Assembly: GCA_022823185.1 (NCBI GenBank)
Contig: JAJDXQ010000010.1
Location: 62,001 to 126,000, forward strand
From: Caldilineaceae bacterium
Lineage (GTDB): Bacteria; Chloroflexota; Anaerolineae; Caldilineales; Caldilineaceae
Direction of reading: 5' to 3'
DNA length: 64,000 bases
The notes under the pieces are model-generated. The model was not told the DNA's origin and searched no databases. It saw nothing but the letters and a program-made list of their open reading frames with translations. The position numbers and the translations under genes were made by a program. Of the stretch, positions 20,151 through 29,775 are shown piece by piece (position 1 is the stretch's first letter; each line of letters begins with the position of its first letter).

Positions 20151-20246
20151 TCGCGGGTGGCGGAGCGGTGCGGGTGGTTTTGGGACACATTTGGGATGGC
20201 CTTTTCTGTATTGTTAATGAACCCAAGTCTGTGACGAGGCATTTTT

Positions 20247-21062
20247 ATGAAACTGAGCGAATCTGATCCGCTTACCGTTGACCTGTCCGGGGAGAAGGGG
20301 CGCCGCGTGGTCGTTCTCAAGGTCGGTGGAAATGAGTTGGACGACGAGACATTCCTGTTTGGCCTGGTGCAGGCGGTGAAGACCCTGCAGCAGGACGGCA
20401 GGAGTCCGATCATTGTGCATGGCGGCGGCAAGACGATTGCAGATTTCCAGAAGCGGTTGGGGTTGGAGCCGCGTTTTATCGAGGGGCTGCGGGTGACGGA
20501 TGAGGAGAGCCTGGACGTGGCGGAGATGGTGCTCAGCGGCCTGATGAACAAGCGGATTGTGCGCCAACTTGTGAAAGAGGATGTGCGGGCGGCAGGCATC
20601 AGCGGGGTCGATGACGGCACGGTTTTTGTCGAGAAGATGTGGCATCCGCTGGGTGATTTGGGCCGGGTAGGCGAGGTGCAGGACGTCGACGCGGGGCTGC
20701 TGACAACCCTTTTGGAGGCAGATATTGTGCCGGTGATCAGCCCGATCAGCGTGGGCGCGTATGACGGCCTCAGCTACAATGTGAACGCGGACCATGTAGC
20801 GGCGGCGGTTGCGGCCGCACTGGGCGCGCTCAAGCTGATCTTTGTCAGCAACGTTCCCGGCGTTCTGATTGCCGGGCGGGTTGTGCGGGGCATCACGGCC
20901 GGTCAGTGCGAAGAGTGGATCGCGGAGGGGAGCATCAGCGGCGGCATGGTGCCGAAGGTCAGGAGCGCGGTTGACGCGGTCAGGCGCGGGGTTACACAGG
21001 CGGTTATTACGAATCTGGCCGGTGTGCAGGAGGACGGGGGCACTGCGGTGGCGAGTGGATAG
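20247..21062 (+). CDS. argB: Acetylglutamate kinase
   Basis: The 271-aa amino-acid-kinase-fold enzyme phosphorylates N-acetylglutamate, step two of arginine synthesis. VVVLKVGGNELDDETFLFGL has the Lys-Gly-Gly phosphate loop. SPIIVHGGGKTIADFQKRLG and PRFIEGLRVTDEESLDVAEM are the substrate-binding segments, and YNVNADHVAAAVAAALGALK with FVSNVPGVL completes the ATP site. The length is slightly below average. The start at ATG 20247 has only a modest GACGAGG upstream. In many bacteria ArgB is arginine-inhibited via an N-terminal helix; the first 15 residues here are short and polar, so sensitivity is unclear. Confidence 0.93.
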   Translation: MKLSESDPLTVDLSGEKGRRVVVLKVGGNELDDETFLFGLVQAVKTLQQDGRSPIIVHGGGKTIADFQKRLGLEPRFIEGLRVTDEESLDVAEMVLSGLMNKRIVRQLVKEDVRAAGISGVDDGTVFVEKMWHPLGDLGRVGEVQDVDAGLLTTLLEADIVPVISPISVGAYDGLSYNVNADHVAAAVAAALGALKLIFVSNVPGVLIAGRVVRGITAGQCEEWIAEGSISGGMVPKVRSAVDAVRRGVTQAVITNLAGVQEDGGTAVASG

Positions 21063-21206
21063 TGGATGGTGGAGAGTGACGGCGCTGGCGCCTTGACGGC
21101 GAGAAGAGAGTGCGAAGAGAGAGACATACTGGCTTGCCTCAGGTTGGGCGGCCGGCGGGAATGTTGAGTGGTTCGCGAATCATAAAAGACGCATCAGGAG
21201 GAGAAA

Positions 21207-22394
21207 GTGAACGCAGCGGAAATCATTCAGGACGAAAAGGATTATGTGCTTGGCGTATTTGGGCGGCCTCCGTTTGTGCTGACGAAGGGCGAGGGCTGTA
21301 CGGTGTATGACAGCACGGGCAAGGCTTATCTTGACCTGGTGGCCGGCATCGCGGTGAACGTTCTCGGTTACAGCGACGCGGAGGTGGATCAGGCGATCAA
21401 GGAGGCTGCGTCCAGCGGCATGTATCACACGAGCAACCTGTACCACACTGAGCCGCACACGAAGCTGGCGAAGAAGCTGTGCGAGACCAGCTTTGCGGAC
21501 AAGGTGCATTTCTGTCTGTGCGGGGCCAGCGCGAATGAGGGCGCGTTCAAGTTCGCCCGCCGGTACGCCCGCGAGCACGGGCACGAGGACAAGTATGAGA
21601 TTCTTGCGTTCAGCGACGCCTTCCACGGGCGGCTGTTCGGGGCGCTGGCGGCCACGCCGCGGGAGAAGTACCAGCAGCCGTTCGAGCCGCTGATGCCGGG
21701 CGTGCAGTTCGCCAAGTTCAACGACCTGGATGACGCGCGCGCGCAGATGAGCGACAAAGTGTGCGCAATCATCGTGGAGCCGATCCAGGGGGAAGGCGGC
21801 ATCAACCCGGCGACGCCGGCGTTTTTGCAGGGGTTGCGGGACCTGGCGGACGAGTACGAGGCGCTTCTGATCTTTGACGAGGTGCAGTGCGGCCTGGGGC
21901 GCAGCGGCGACCTGTGGGCGTACCAGGGATATGGAGTTGAGCCGGACCTGATGAGCGCGGCCAAGCCGCTGGCGGGCGGTCTGCCGATCGGCGCGATCAT
22001 GATGAAGCAGAAGGTGGCGGATACGATCCATGCCGGCGATCATGCGAGCACCTTTGCCGGCAACCCCTTCACCACGCACGTGGCATCAACGGTCGTAAAC
22101 CGGGTATCGCAGCCGGAATTTCTGGCCGACGTGAAGGAGAAGGGCGAATATCTGATGGAGCTGCTGGCGGAGCTGAACAGCCCGCACATTCTCGATATAC
22201 GGGGCCGAGGGCTGATTGTCGGCATCGAGTTGGATATCGAGGCAGGGCCGTTGATGGAGAAGGGGTACGAGGCGGGACTGCTTCTGTTGAGCGCGGGGGA
22301 CAAGATTTTGCGTTTTGTGCCGCCGCTGACGATCAGCAAAGAGGAGCTTGCCCAAGCCGTGTCGAAGCTGGGCGCAATCTTGCAGGAGATGTAG
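21207..22394 (+). CDS. argD: Acetylornithine/class-III aminotransferase
   Basis: This 395-aa PLP enzyme makes N-acetylornithine from the semialdehyde and glutamate. Features are YLDLVAGIAVNVLGYSDAEV, the cofactor-contacting CGASANEGAFKFARRYAREH, EPIQGEGGINPATPAFLQGL, LLIFDEVQCGLGRSGDLWAY and the PLP lysine in MSAAKPLAGGLPIGAIM. The GTG start at 21207 follows AGGAGGAGAAA, an excellent ribosome site. Its position between argB and an ArgA-like gene supports arginine biosynthesis rather than ornithine or GABA catabolism. Confidence 0.93.
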   Translation: MNAAEIIQDEKDYVLGVFGRPPFVLTKGEGCTVYDSTGKAYLDLVAGIAVNVLGYSDAEVDQAIKEAASSGMYHTSNLYHTEPHTKLAKKLCETSFADKVHFCLCGASANEGAFKFARRYAREHGHEDKYEILAFSDAFHGRLFGALAATPREKYQQPFEPLMPGVQFAKFNDLDDARAQMSDKVCAIIVEPIQGEGGINPATPAFLQGLRDLADEYEALLIFDEVQCGLGRSGDLWAYQGYGVEPDLMSAAKPLAGGLPIGAIMMKQKVADTIHAGDHASTFAGNPFTTHVASTVVNRVSQPEFLADVKEKGEYLMELLAELNSPHILDIRGRGLIVGIELDIEAGPLMEKGYEAGLLLLSAGDKILRFVPPLTISKEELAQAVSKLGAILQEM

Positions 22395-22467
22395 CGCCGG
22401 CAACCAGTGGTCAGTGGCCAGTGAACTTCGCTCTTCGCGACGTTTCTGGCCGCTGGCGGCGGGGGCT

Positions 22468-23118
22468 ATGAACGAGATCCGAATACAGCCGGCCGTTGAA
22501 AAGGATATTGCGGGCATCGCTGCTCTGGTCAATGGCTTTGCGGCGGAGAACGTGATGCTGCCGCGCACAGAGGAGAGCATTCTGCAATCGTTGCCGGACT
22601 GGCTGGTGGCCGCGGCGGACGGCTCTCGACTGCTGGGATGCGGCTCTCTGGTGGCTCTGACCGAACAGCTGGTGGAGATACGCTCGCTGGCGGTTGCGTC
22701 GGAGGGGCAGGGCAAGGGGACCGGCCGGCGGATCGTGCAGGAGCTTGTGCAGATGGCGGCTGCGCGCGGGTATGCCCAGATCTGCGCGCTCACCCTGGAG
22801 GAAGGATTCTTCATAAAGCTCGGCTTTGAGGTGGTGGACCGTTGGAGCATCAGCCCCAAGCTGTGGCAGGAATGCATCTACTGCCCCAAATTTCACAACT
22901 GTGATGAGGTGGCGGTGGCGCGCAGTCTGACGGACACACCCATCAGCCAGAGCCAGGCTGTCCAGACTGCGGCCTCGCCTCTGCTCAAGTGGCAGGCGTG
23001 GCAGCCCCTGAAGCTGGCATACAGGCACTCTAACAGAGATACGGGAACACAGGGAACAGTGAACCGCAATCCGATCCAATTGCACGGGAGCGCAACGTCC
23101 AGGGAGGAGGAGCAGTGA
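22468..23118 (+). CDS. argA: ArgA-like N-acetyltransferase (N-acetylglutamate synthase candidate)
   Basis: The 216-aa GNAT protein has [20 protein letters not shown] (acetyl-CoA loop) and [20 protein letters not shown]. The segment [20 protein letters not shown], with its Cys cluster, is characteristic of the short, kinase-domain-free ArgA enzymes. It would make N-acetylglutamate from glutamate and acetyl-CoA. Position inside the arg cluster supports this. ATG 22468 is chosen; an upstream frame extension is repeat-derived. The last 45 residues are low-complexity. The stop overlaps the carA start (GTGA), implying translational coupling. Confidence 0.8.
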   Translation: MNEIRIQPAVEKDIAGIAALVNGFAAENVMLPRTEESILQSLPDWLVAAADGSRLLGCGSLVALTEQLVEIRSLAVASEGQGKGTGRRIVQELVQMAAARGYAQICALTLEEGFFIKLGFEVVDRWSISPKLWQECIYCPKFHNCDEVAVARSLTDTPISQSQAVQTAASPLLKWQAWQPLKLAYRHSNRDTGTQGTVNRNPIQLHGSATSREEEQ

Positions 23119-24329
23119 GGGCAACGCTTGCTCTGGCCAATGGCCGCATCTTTGCGGGCGAAGGGTTCGGCGCGCGGAGGACCGTGGTGGGGGAGGTCGT
23201 CTTCAATACCAGTCTGACCGGTTACCAGGAGGTGTTGACCGATCCTTCGTACCGCGGCCAGATGGTGTGTATGACGGTGCCGCACGTGGGCAACACGGGT
23301 GTGAACCGCGAGGACGTGGAGAGCGACCGGCCGCAGGTGACGGCGTTCATCGTGCGCGAGGTGAGCCCGGTTGTGTCCAACTGGCGCGCGCATGAGAACC
23401 TTGGGCGCTATCTTGCGCGGCACAACATACCGGGCATCAGTGAGGTGGATACGCGCGCGTTGACGCGGCTGTTGCGTGAGGAGGGGGTTCTGCACGGCGC
23501 GCTGTGCACAGACGGCAGCCGCACGGAGGCTGAGCTGATCGAGCTTGCCCGCGACTGGGAGGGATTGGACGGTCGCGACCTGGTGCAGGAGGTAACGTGT
23601 GAGGAGCCGTTTTACTGGCTCGCGGGGACGGACGGCGAATGGACGCCGGTGGCCTCGGGCGAGGCTGCGCCGGGCCCCTGGGCGGGTGGCGCGGGGCAGG
23701 CCGCTCCGCTGGTGGTCGCGTATGATTTCGGCATGAAGCACAACATATTGCGCCGCCTGGCCAGCCACAATCTGCGGGTGGCGGTTGTGCCGGCGGATAC
23801 GCCCGCCCAGGAGGTCCTGGAGCTCGATCCCGACGGGATCTTTCTCAGCAACGGGCCGGGCGACCCGGCCGGCGTACCCTACGCGGCCAGTGCGGTTGCC
23901 AGGTTGCTGGAGAGCGGGCGGCCGATGTTCGGCATCTGCCTGGGGCATCAGATCATCGGCCTGGCGCTGGGGGCGGATACCTTCAAGCTGAAATTCGGCC
24001 ACCATGGCGGCAACCAGCCGGTCAGCGACGTGGACAGCACGAACATCCAGATCACGGCGCAGAATCACAACTATGCGGTCGACCAGAAGACACTGCCCGA
24101 CAACGTGGAGATCACGCATCTCAATCTGAACGACGGCACGCTGGAGGGGATGCGGCTGACGGACCGGCCCGTCTTCTGCGTGCAGTATCACCCGGAGGCC
24201 AGCCCTGGCCCCCACGACGCGGACCTGCTTTTCGCCCGCTTTGCGCGGACGGTACACCAGTACCACGCGGACAGACGAGAACCGGGCGGACAGCGGTCAA
24301 CGGCGCGCGATTTCGCAACCGGCAGTTGA
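23115..24329 (+). CDS. carA: Carbamoyl-phosphate synthase small (glutaminase) subunit
   Basis: The 404-aa protein has the CarA N-terminal domain ([37 protein letters not shown]) and a class-I glutamine amidotransferase domain. The catalytic Cys is in [18 protein letters not shown], and His and Glu are in [18 protein letters not shown]. It supplies ammonia to CarB for carbamoyl phosphate in arginine and pyrimidine synthesis. The GTG start at 23115 overlaps the ArgA-like stop and follows AGGGAGGAGG. The last 25 residues look dispensable. carB is not next to it: the next gene is on the other strand, 20 bp away. Confidence 0.94.
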   Translation: MRATLALANGRIFAGEGFGARRTVVGEVVFNTSLTGYQEVLTDPSYRGQMVCMTVPHVGNTGVNREDVESDRPQVTAFIVREVSPVVSNWRAHENLGRYLARHNIPGISEVDTRALTRLLREEGVLHGALCTDGSRTEAELIELARDWEGLDGRDLVQEVTCEEPFYWLAGTDGEWTPVASGEAAPGPWAGGAGQAAPLVVAYDFGMKHNILRRLASHNLRVAVVPADTPAQEVLELDPDGIFLSNGPGDPAGVPYAASAVARLLESGRPMFGICLGHQIIGLALGADTFKLKFGHHGGNQPVSDVDSTNIQITAQNHNYAVDQKTLPDNVEITHLNLNDGTLEGMRLTDRPVFCVQYHPEASPGPHDADLLFARFARTVHQYHADRREPGGQRSTARDFATGS

Positions 24330-24349
24330 AGAACCCGGGAAGACGGCGT

Positions 24350-25564
24350 TTACTCTTCGGTTGGCGCCGCGCTTTGGCGCAGACTGCCAGATTCGGTCAG
24401 GTGAGCCAGTAGCTTTTTGCGATTTTCTCTACTCCGCTCTTCGGGCGTCATCTTTTCCCATTTCTCTCGCTGCTGTTGCCGTCTCTCCTTCTCCTCCGGA
24501 TCGAGGCCGGTGACAGTGCTCAGTCCCTGTCCCTGCGCCGCGATCTCCATATTGTCGGGGATATCTTGCCCGGCGTTGTCCATCACCTCTGCGGCGACGT
24601 AGATGGGGCTGTGAGTGTGCAGGGCCAGCGCGATTGCGTCGCTGGGCCGGGCATCGATGGCGGCGGTTTCTCCGGCGTTGTGGACTTGGACTGTCGCGAA
24701 GAAGGTCTCATTCTGCAACGCGGACACCGACACTGATTCGATGCGCGTACCTGCCTTTTCCAACAGGTGGGCCATGAAGCTGAAGGTCATCGGGCGCACG
24801 ACCTCTTTCCCCTGCAATTTGAGAGCGATACAGTCGGCCTCGTATGGTCCGATCCAGATCGCCAGCAGGCGGCGGCTGCTTTCATTGGTAAGCACCAGTA
24901 TTCTGTGCTCACTTTTCTGGTCAGGCACGACGATATCAAGCACGGTAACGGGGATCATTTCTTTGCTCCTGGTCTGTTCGGCAACGGTTGGTCTTTGGTA
25001 TCGTTCGATGAAATCTGAATGCAGCTGTTCACGCAGTTTGCGGCGGGACTTGTGCAGGCGTCCTTTGACCGCGGGCAAGCTTATCTGCAGGAGCGAGGCG
25101 ACTTCGCGCACGCTCAGCTGCTCGAAGTAGTAGAGCAGGACGGCATCGCGGTTGGCGGGTGACAGTTGGGCGACGGCCGCCAGGATGAGGCGGTGTGTTT
25201 CCCGGGCCTCCGCGGCTTCATGCGGCTGTGGGGCGCTGTCGGTAAAGGGCAGCGAATCGAAGCTGCGCCCGCCGCTGATCAGTTCAAGCGACAGTGTCTC
25301 CACGCGAGGCCGGCGCAGATGGCTTTTGCACAGATTGACGACGATACCGCACAGCCAGGCGCGAAAGCTGTCCGGTTTGCGCAGGCGGCGCAGCGAGAGA
25401 TAGGCATGCAGAACGGCCTCCTGGGTCAATTCCAACGCCCGCTCCCGGTCAGCGACGATGCGGATCGCGAGAGAGAGCGCGATGGGCTGATGTCGCACTA
25501 TCAGTTCGTCAAATGCGCGTTGCTCACCCTGTTGGGCGCGGCGCACAAGTTCACGGTCAGTCAT
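24350..25564 (-). CDS. ECF-type sigma factor fused to a bifunctional-nuclease (DUF151) domain
   Basis: The 404-aa chain starts as an ECF sigma factor. Region 2 is ELVRRAQQGEQRAFDELIVR then LTQEAVLHAYLSLRRLRKPD; region 4 is LSPANRDAVLLYYFEQLSVR then EVASLLQISLPAVKGRLHKS. After a short linker (about residue 195) comes a BFN/DUF151 domain: HRILVLTNESSRRLLAIWIG, MTFSFMAHLLEKAGTRIESV, IDARPSDAIALALHTHSPIY. A charged tail rich in Glu, Arg and Lys follows. BFN domains are reported as DNase/RNase domains, while ECF factors recruit RNA polymerase; their union in one chain is unusual. ATG 25564 is preferred over ATG 25603. It is convergent with carA. Confidence 0.8.
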   Translation of the reverse strand: MTDRELVRRAQQGEQRAFDELIVRHQPIALSLAIRIVADRERALELTQEAVLHAYLSLRRLRKPDSFRAWLCGIVVNLCKSHLRRPRVETLSLELISGGRSFDSLPFTDSAPQPHEAAEARETHRLILAAVAQLSPANRDAVLLYYFEQLSVREVASLLQISLPAVKGRLHKSRRKLREQLHSDFIERYQRPTVAEQTRSKEMIPVTVLDIVVPDQKSEHRILVLTNESSRRLLAIWIGPYEADCIALKLQGKEVVRPMTFSFMAHLLEKAGTRIESVSVSALQNETFFATVQVHNAGETAAIDARPSDAIALALHTHSPIYVAAEVMDNAGQDIPDNMEIAAQGQGLSTVTGLDPEEKERRQQQREKWEKMTPEERSRENRKKLLAHLTESGSLRQSAAPTEE

Positions 25565-25625
25565 CAGAGCCGCCGGGCGTTTGTCGAATCGACCATGCCG
25601 CAACTATATTCCACCTGTAGTTTAG

Positions 25626-25634
25626 TGGTATAAT
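25626..25634 (+). promoter_or_regulatory. Extended -10 promoter (TGGTATAAT)
   Basis: A perfect TATAAT (25629-25634) is preceded by TG at the extended -10 position. No good -35 box is seen. It points to the PA14 lipoprotein gene, about 195 bp downstream. Confidence 0.5.
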
Positions 25635-25827
25635 TCTACCTGACGGTTACCACAAGCTCATGCAATGGTTATAGTTGCGCAATGAACGGCGCCCGCGGGA
25701 ACGCATTCCCGCTTGCGCTCGTTTCATTTAGGCGCCATGCCCTTGCGGAGCAGGAAAGTTGCCCGCCTCGACGTCGACGCAGCAAATCGGTAGCGCAATG
25801 AACAATTCGCGCAGGAGTGAAGCCCGG

Positions 25828-27513
25828 ATGAAGACCGACAATCTCCGCTCAGGAACTGCACGCCGACTTGTCATACACCTTTCCCCGGTTCGGTTGAGCC
25901 TTCTCGCTCTGATTGCGCTGGCGTTCAGCGCTTGCACGCCGACGGGATACACGCCACCGGTCGGGGTCCCCACGCAGCCCGCTGCCGAGGTCGAGAGCAG
26001 TGAACCGGCCATCTCCATTGCGCCCACATCAGGTTCTGCGGGGGTCTATGTGCAGGTTACCGGTGAGAACTGGCCGGTGAGCAGCCTGGTGTTGATCGCG
26101 CTGCGGGATGAGCGCGGCCGCAGCGGGATTCTGGCGGCAAGCACGGCGGACGCGGCCGGCACGATCAGCACCGGTTTTCTTTATCCGATCAGCCCGCGCT
26201 GGCTGGCGGCGGGCACGCATACGGTGCTGGCGTACACGTCGGATGGCCGGAACGAGGCGACCGCGCTGTTCCAGACCGGCGAGGGGACGGCGGCGACGGG
26301 CACGGCCACTACCGAGGCGGCGGTGACAACGACGGCGCAGGAAGCGGAAACCGAGACGCCAACGGTCACGCATACGGTAACGCCCACGCCTTCGGCGACA
26401 GCGACGATCACGCCTATGCCCACGCCAACGCCGCTCATTATCACCGACTGGCGCGGCGATTACTGGAACAATCCGACGCAGTCGGGACCGCCGGCGCTGA
26501 CGCGCAATGATCTGGTGATCTTCTTCAATTGGGGTGAGGGAAGGGCGGACAGCAGTTTGGGCGTGGACCATTTCAGCGCTCGCTGGCAGCGCACACTCAA
26601 CTTCGATGCGGGAATCTACCGCTTCAACATCGAGGTGGACGACGGCTTCCGCCTCTACATTGACAATGTTCTGATATTGGACGAGTGGGAGGAAGGCGCC
26701 GCACGCACGTACACGGTCGACGTGCCGCTCAGCACAGGATTGCACACGATTCAGGTCGACTACTTCGAGCGCACCGGGGTCGCGTTGATGCGGTTCTGGT
26801 GGGAACGCAACGAATCCTTCAGCGGCTGGAAGGGAGAATACTTCGGCAACCGGGAACTGCAGGGCAATCCGGCGCTGGTGCGGGACGACCCGCAGATCGA
26901 CTTCAATTGGGGCGAGGGCGGACCTGCGGCCAATCTGCCAACCGATCACTTTTCGGCCCGCTGGCAGCGGCGCGTCACGTTCGATGCCGGCGCCTATAGC
27001 TTCTTTGTGCGGATCGATGACGGCGCCCGCGTCTTTCTGGACAGCCAGCTGATTTTGGATTCATGGGAGGACGGCGGCGACCGCACGATCAGTGTCGACG
27101 TGAACTTGCCGTCGGGTCAACGCGCCCTCGTGGTCGAGTATTACGAGAGTTCCGGGCTGGCCCGCGTCAGTTTCTGGTGGCAGCTCGTGCCGACACCTAC
27201 ACCGACGCCGACGGACACAGCGACGCCGACGGCGACTGTTGCTGCGGAGCCGACGGCCACGCCGACTGTTGCGCCGCCGGCTGACACAGAGACACCCACG
27301 CCGACCGTTGCGCCGGTTCCCGTTGAGACCGAGACGCCCACGCCGACACCGACCGATACGGCGGCGCCGGCTCCTACAGAGACGCCGACGCCCACGGATA
27401 CATCTGAGCCGCCGCCGCCCGATGAGCAGGGACCGCCTTCCACGCCAGGCGCTGAAGAGGAGGAGGAGCCGACGGCGACACCGACGGCGACGGAGGAATC
27501 TCAGTCCGGATAG
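25828..27513 (+). CDS. Surface lipoprotein with two PA14 domains
   Basis: This roughly 561-aa exported protein has a signal peptide with hydrophobic LSLLALIALAF and Cys36 in FSAC (an imperfect lipobox). An Ig-like segment (about residues 55-140) precedes a Thr/Pro linker. Two PA14 domains follow in tandem, each with the pattern WRGDYWNNP or WKGEYFGNR at the front, FNWGEG, FSARWQR, GIYRFNIEVDDGFRLYIDN or its equivalent, and a closing FWWE/FWWQ. The last 120 residues are Thr-Pro repeats with an acidic end. PA14 domains bind glycans, so adhesion or carbohydrate binding is likely. ATG 25828 has AGGAG 10 bp upstream; ATG 25798 is possible. Confidence 0.8.
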   Translation: MKTDNLRSGTARRLVIHLSPVRLSLLALIALAFSACTPTGYTPPVGVPTQPAAEVESSEPAISIAPTSGSAGVYVQVTGENWPVSSLVLIALRDERGRSGILAASTADAAGTISTGFLYPISPRWLAAGTHTVLAYTSDGRNEATALFQTGEGTAATGTATTEAAVTTTAQEAETETPTVTHTVTPTPSATATITPMPTPTPLIITDWRGDYWNNPTQSGPPALTRNDLVIFFNWGEGRADSSLGVDHFSARWQRTLNFDAGIYRFNIEVDDGFRLYIDNVLILDEWEEGAARTYTVDVPLSTGLHTIQVDYFERTGVALMRFWWERNESFSGWKGEYFGNRELQGNPALVRDDPQIDFNWGEGGPAANLPTDHFSARWQRRVTFDAGAYSFFVRIDDGARVFLDSQLILDSWEDGGDRTISVDVNLPSGQRALVVEYYESSGLARVSFWWQLVPTPTPTPTDTATPTATVAAEPTATPTVAPPADTETPTPTVAPVPVETETPTPTPTDTAAPAPTETPTPTDTSEPPPPDEQGPPSTPGAEEEEEPTATPTATEESQSG

Positions 27514-27533
27514 GGAAGGAGGAGGGGCACGCC

Positions 27534-28430
27534 ATGGCGCACAAATACTCGGTCATCCTGGTCACGCTGGCCGGTGACGGCGGCAACGTCTGGGAGAGGC
27601 CGCGAGAGGTGCTGGAAACAGTGGCCGACGCCGGCTATGATGGCGTCGATCTGGATGCAGAGCCGGATCGGATAGAGCCGCGGCAGTTCAATGAAGTGGC
27701 GTCAATGGCGACGTCACTGGGTCTGAAGATCCCGGCGCTCATCTGCGCCTGGGGGGGCTGGCATGCCGGCGAAGTCCGCGATCTCGCGTCGAGTGATGAG
27801 TCGGTGCGCAGCTATGCCGTAAGCTATACGCTTAAGTGCGTTGACCTGGCTGCCAGTCTCGCCGAGCCGCCTGTTATCGAGATTGCCGCTGTCCCGCCTC
27901 ACAGTGAATACCCCGTCACGAGCGTGCCGCGCCCAACCCTGCGCCGCAACTTTGTAAAGTCGACGCGTGAGATTGGCGCCTATGCGGCGCCGCGCGGAGT
28001 CAGAGTGGCAATTGAACCGATCAACCGCTTTGAGGGTTATGCCGGTTTCCTCAACAGCATTGTCGAGGCGAAGAGCATCGCGGACGAAGTCGGGGCAGAC
28101 AACGTAGGCGTGCTTGCCGACTTCTTTCACGTGAACATCGAGGATGGCGCCCTGACCGATACTTTACGGCTGGCCGGGGACAGACTCATGTGTATTCATT
28201 TGGCCGACAACAACCGCCAGGCGCCCGGAACCGGGCATATTGATTTTCTGCAAGTGATCAGGACTCTGAATGCAATGGGGTACAACGGCTATCTGTCGCT
28301 TGATGCCGTGCCGGCCAAACCGGACTGGAAGACCCTGGTGAAGAGCTCGATCCACTTTATGAAACAGATGGAGCAAACGGCCGCCTTGCAGGATCAGATC
28401 GCCAGCGCCGAGCGCATGGCCGGCGGCTGA
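27534..28430 (+). CDS. Sugar phosphate isomerase/epimerase-like TIM barrel
   Basis: The 298-aa protein belongs to the xylose-isomerase-like/AP-endonuclease-2 superfamily. It shows YDGVDLDAEPDRIEPRQFNE, VAIEPINRFEGYAGFLNSIV (metal-binding Glu), VGVLADFFHVNIEDGALTD (Asp and His) and GTGHIDFLQVIRTLNAMGYN with the following YLSLDAVP (closing metal ligand). Such enzymes isomerise keto-sugars or act on inositol and related compounds. The start at ATG 27534 follows GGAAGGAGGAGG. It is followed, after a 500-bp gap, by two SDR dehydrogenases and an ABC importer, which supports a sugar or polyol pathway. The exact substrate is unknown. Confidence 0.8.
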   Translation: MAHKYSVILVTLAGDGGNVWERPREVLETVADAGYDGVDLDAEPDRIEPRQFNEVASMATSLGLKIPALICAWGGWHAGEVRDLASSDESVRSYAVSYTLKCVDLAASLAEPPVIEIAAVPPHSEYPVTSVPRPTLRRNFVKSTREIGAYAAPRGVRVAIEPINRFEGYAGFLNSIVEAKSIADEVGADNVGVLADFFHVNIEDGALTDTLRLAGDRLMCIHLADNNRQAPGTGHIDFLQVIRTLNAMGYNGYLSLDAVPAKPDWKTLVKSSIHFMKQMEQTAALQDQIASAERMAGG

Positions 28431-28929
28431 CAGTTCATACAGACGACACAGTACCTAACAGCTTTCACCCCTCGTTGCCGGGCTCTGTTTCAGCCAGGTA
28501 TCCTTCCCGCTCTGAAGCCCTCTTCGCCTGCTGACCGACGACGTTGACAGTAGGCTCGTTCATAAACTCCCCGGCCTCGTCTACGCGGCGCCAACTCTCT
28601 TAACTGATTGACCTGAAATAGCTGCGCTCGCAATCACAGCATTACGTCAATGCTCTGTCAGGCCGCGTCCCAGATCCGGCTGAACGGGTGAACGTATCCA
28701 TCGGGATCAGCGCGCCTGACGAAACGAGTTGCACCTGATCCGGCAAGAGATTCCTCCAAACCTCTGTGGCTGCATTCGAGCTTAAGGATTATACTACGGC
28801 GGCGGTGGGTCTGCTTCACGTGAAACGCTGGGCCAGATTTGTGGTTCGCGTTATTTGTTTGCCCGCCGCTTTACGGTTGTCACACACAGACCAGTCGTCA
28901 CTGTCTTTGGTGGCGGTAGGAGGTAAGCG
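28431..28929. other. Intergenic region with second parS-like site
   Basis: The 499 bp contain no supported gene. The parS-like motif at 28812-28827 lies near its downstream end, and GGCGGTAGGAGGT just before 28930 is the ribosome site of the next gene. No other structure was recognised. Confidence 0.5.
28812..28827. promoter_or_regulatory. parS-like centromere site 2
   Basis: TGCTTCACGTGAAACG matches the ParB consensus TGTTTCACGTGAAACA at 14 of 16 positions, with the central CACGTG intact. It is intergenic, 12 kb from site 1. Clustering of such sites within tens of kilobases is normal for chromosomal parS. Confidence 0.5.
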
Positions 28930-29730
28930 ATGCCTGCATATGAGCTTGCGAACCAGGTAGCCATTGTCAGCGGCGCCGGCCAGGGGATGGGGCGCGCCAT
29001 TGCCCTCCGACTGGCGCGTGAAGGCGCGGCTGTGGCCGTGGCGGACATCGACATGGCGTCCGCCACGCGAGTGGCAGCGGAGATTGAAGCGCAGCGCGGC
29101 GCGGCGCTGGCTTTGCAGGTTGATGTCACCAGCCGGGCCGATACCGCGCGGATGGCGGCCGCGTGCGCGGCCCGGTTCGGACGCCTCGACATCATGGTCA
29201 ACAACGCCGGCGTGCTGGCTGTCACGCCTGTGCTGGAGTTGGACGACAGGGCCTGGGACTGGCAGATGAACGTCAATGCCAAGGGCGTGTTGTACTGTTC
29301 ACAGGCGGCGGCCCGCCAGATGATCGCTCAGGGCGAAGGCGGCCGCATTATCACCATCGCCTCAACCGCCGGCAAGATCCCGTCCGGGAAAGACGTTCCG
29401 ATTGCCGGATACGTCGCCAGCAAACACGCCGCGGTCGGACTGACCAAGCAGATGGCGCTGGAGCTGGCCCGCTACGATATTCTGGTGAACTGCGTATTTC
29501 CCGGCATCGTTGAATCAGAGATGCTGCAGGTTGTGCATGGAGAGATTGCCAAGCTGGAGGGCGTACCGGTAGAGGAGATTCGGGCGCGGGCGCTGGCTAC
29601 GGTCCCGTTGGGCTATTTTCAGTCGCCGCAGAAGGTGGCGAATATGGTGGCCTTCCTGTGCTCGACCGATGCGGACTATTCGGTTGGCTCTGTCTTTGAC
29701 GTCACAGGCGGCGCGTTTCCCTACTACTAA
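28930..29730 (+). CDS. SDR-family NAD(P)-dependent oxidoreductase
   Basis: The 266-aa classical short-chain dehydrogenase has the cofactor loop SGAGQGMGRAI, an Asp after beta-2 (VADIDMAS) suggesting NAD preference, NNAG at residues about 95-98, the catalytic Ser in TIASTAGKIPSG, and YVASK for Tyr and Lys. It oxidises an alcohol or sugar in the cytoplasm. The start at ATG 28930 has AGGAGGTAAGCG upstream, an ideal site. It is the first of two SDR genes between a TIM-barrel isomerase and an ABC importer. The substrate is not determined. Confidence 0.87.
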   Translation: MPAYELANQVAIVSGAGQGMGRAIALRLAREGAAVAVADIDMASATRVAAEIEAQRGAALALQVDVTSRADTARMAAACAARFGRLDIMVNNAGVLAVTPVLELDDRAWDWQMNVNAKGVLYCSQAAARQMIAQGEGGRIITIASTAGKIPSGKDVPIAGYVASKHAAVGLTKQMALELARYDILVNCVFPGIVESEMLQVVHGEIAKLEGVPVEEIRARALATVPLGYFQSPQKVANMVAFLCSTDADYSVGSVFDVTGGAFPYY

Positions 29731-29775
29731 CCCGGCAAGTGAACCGCCTCCGTTTCCAAGGCGCGAAAAAGGCAG

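Noticed and set aside
28122..28137. A third CACGTG motif resembling parS (TCTTTCACGTGAACAT)
   Set aside because: It matches the consensus at only about 12 of 16 positions and lies in codons for the conserved FFHVN metal-site motif of a TIM barrel.
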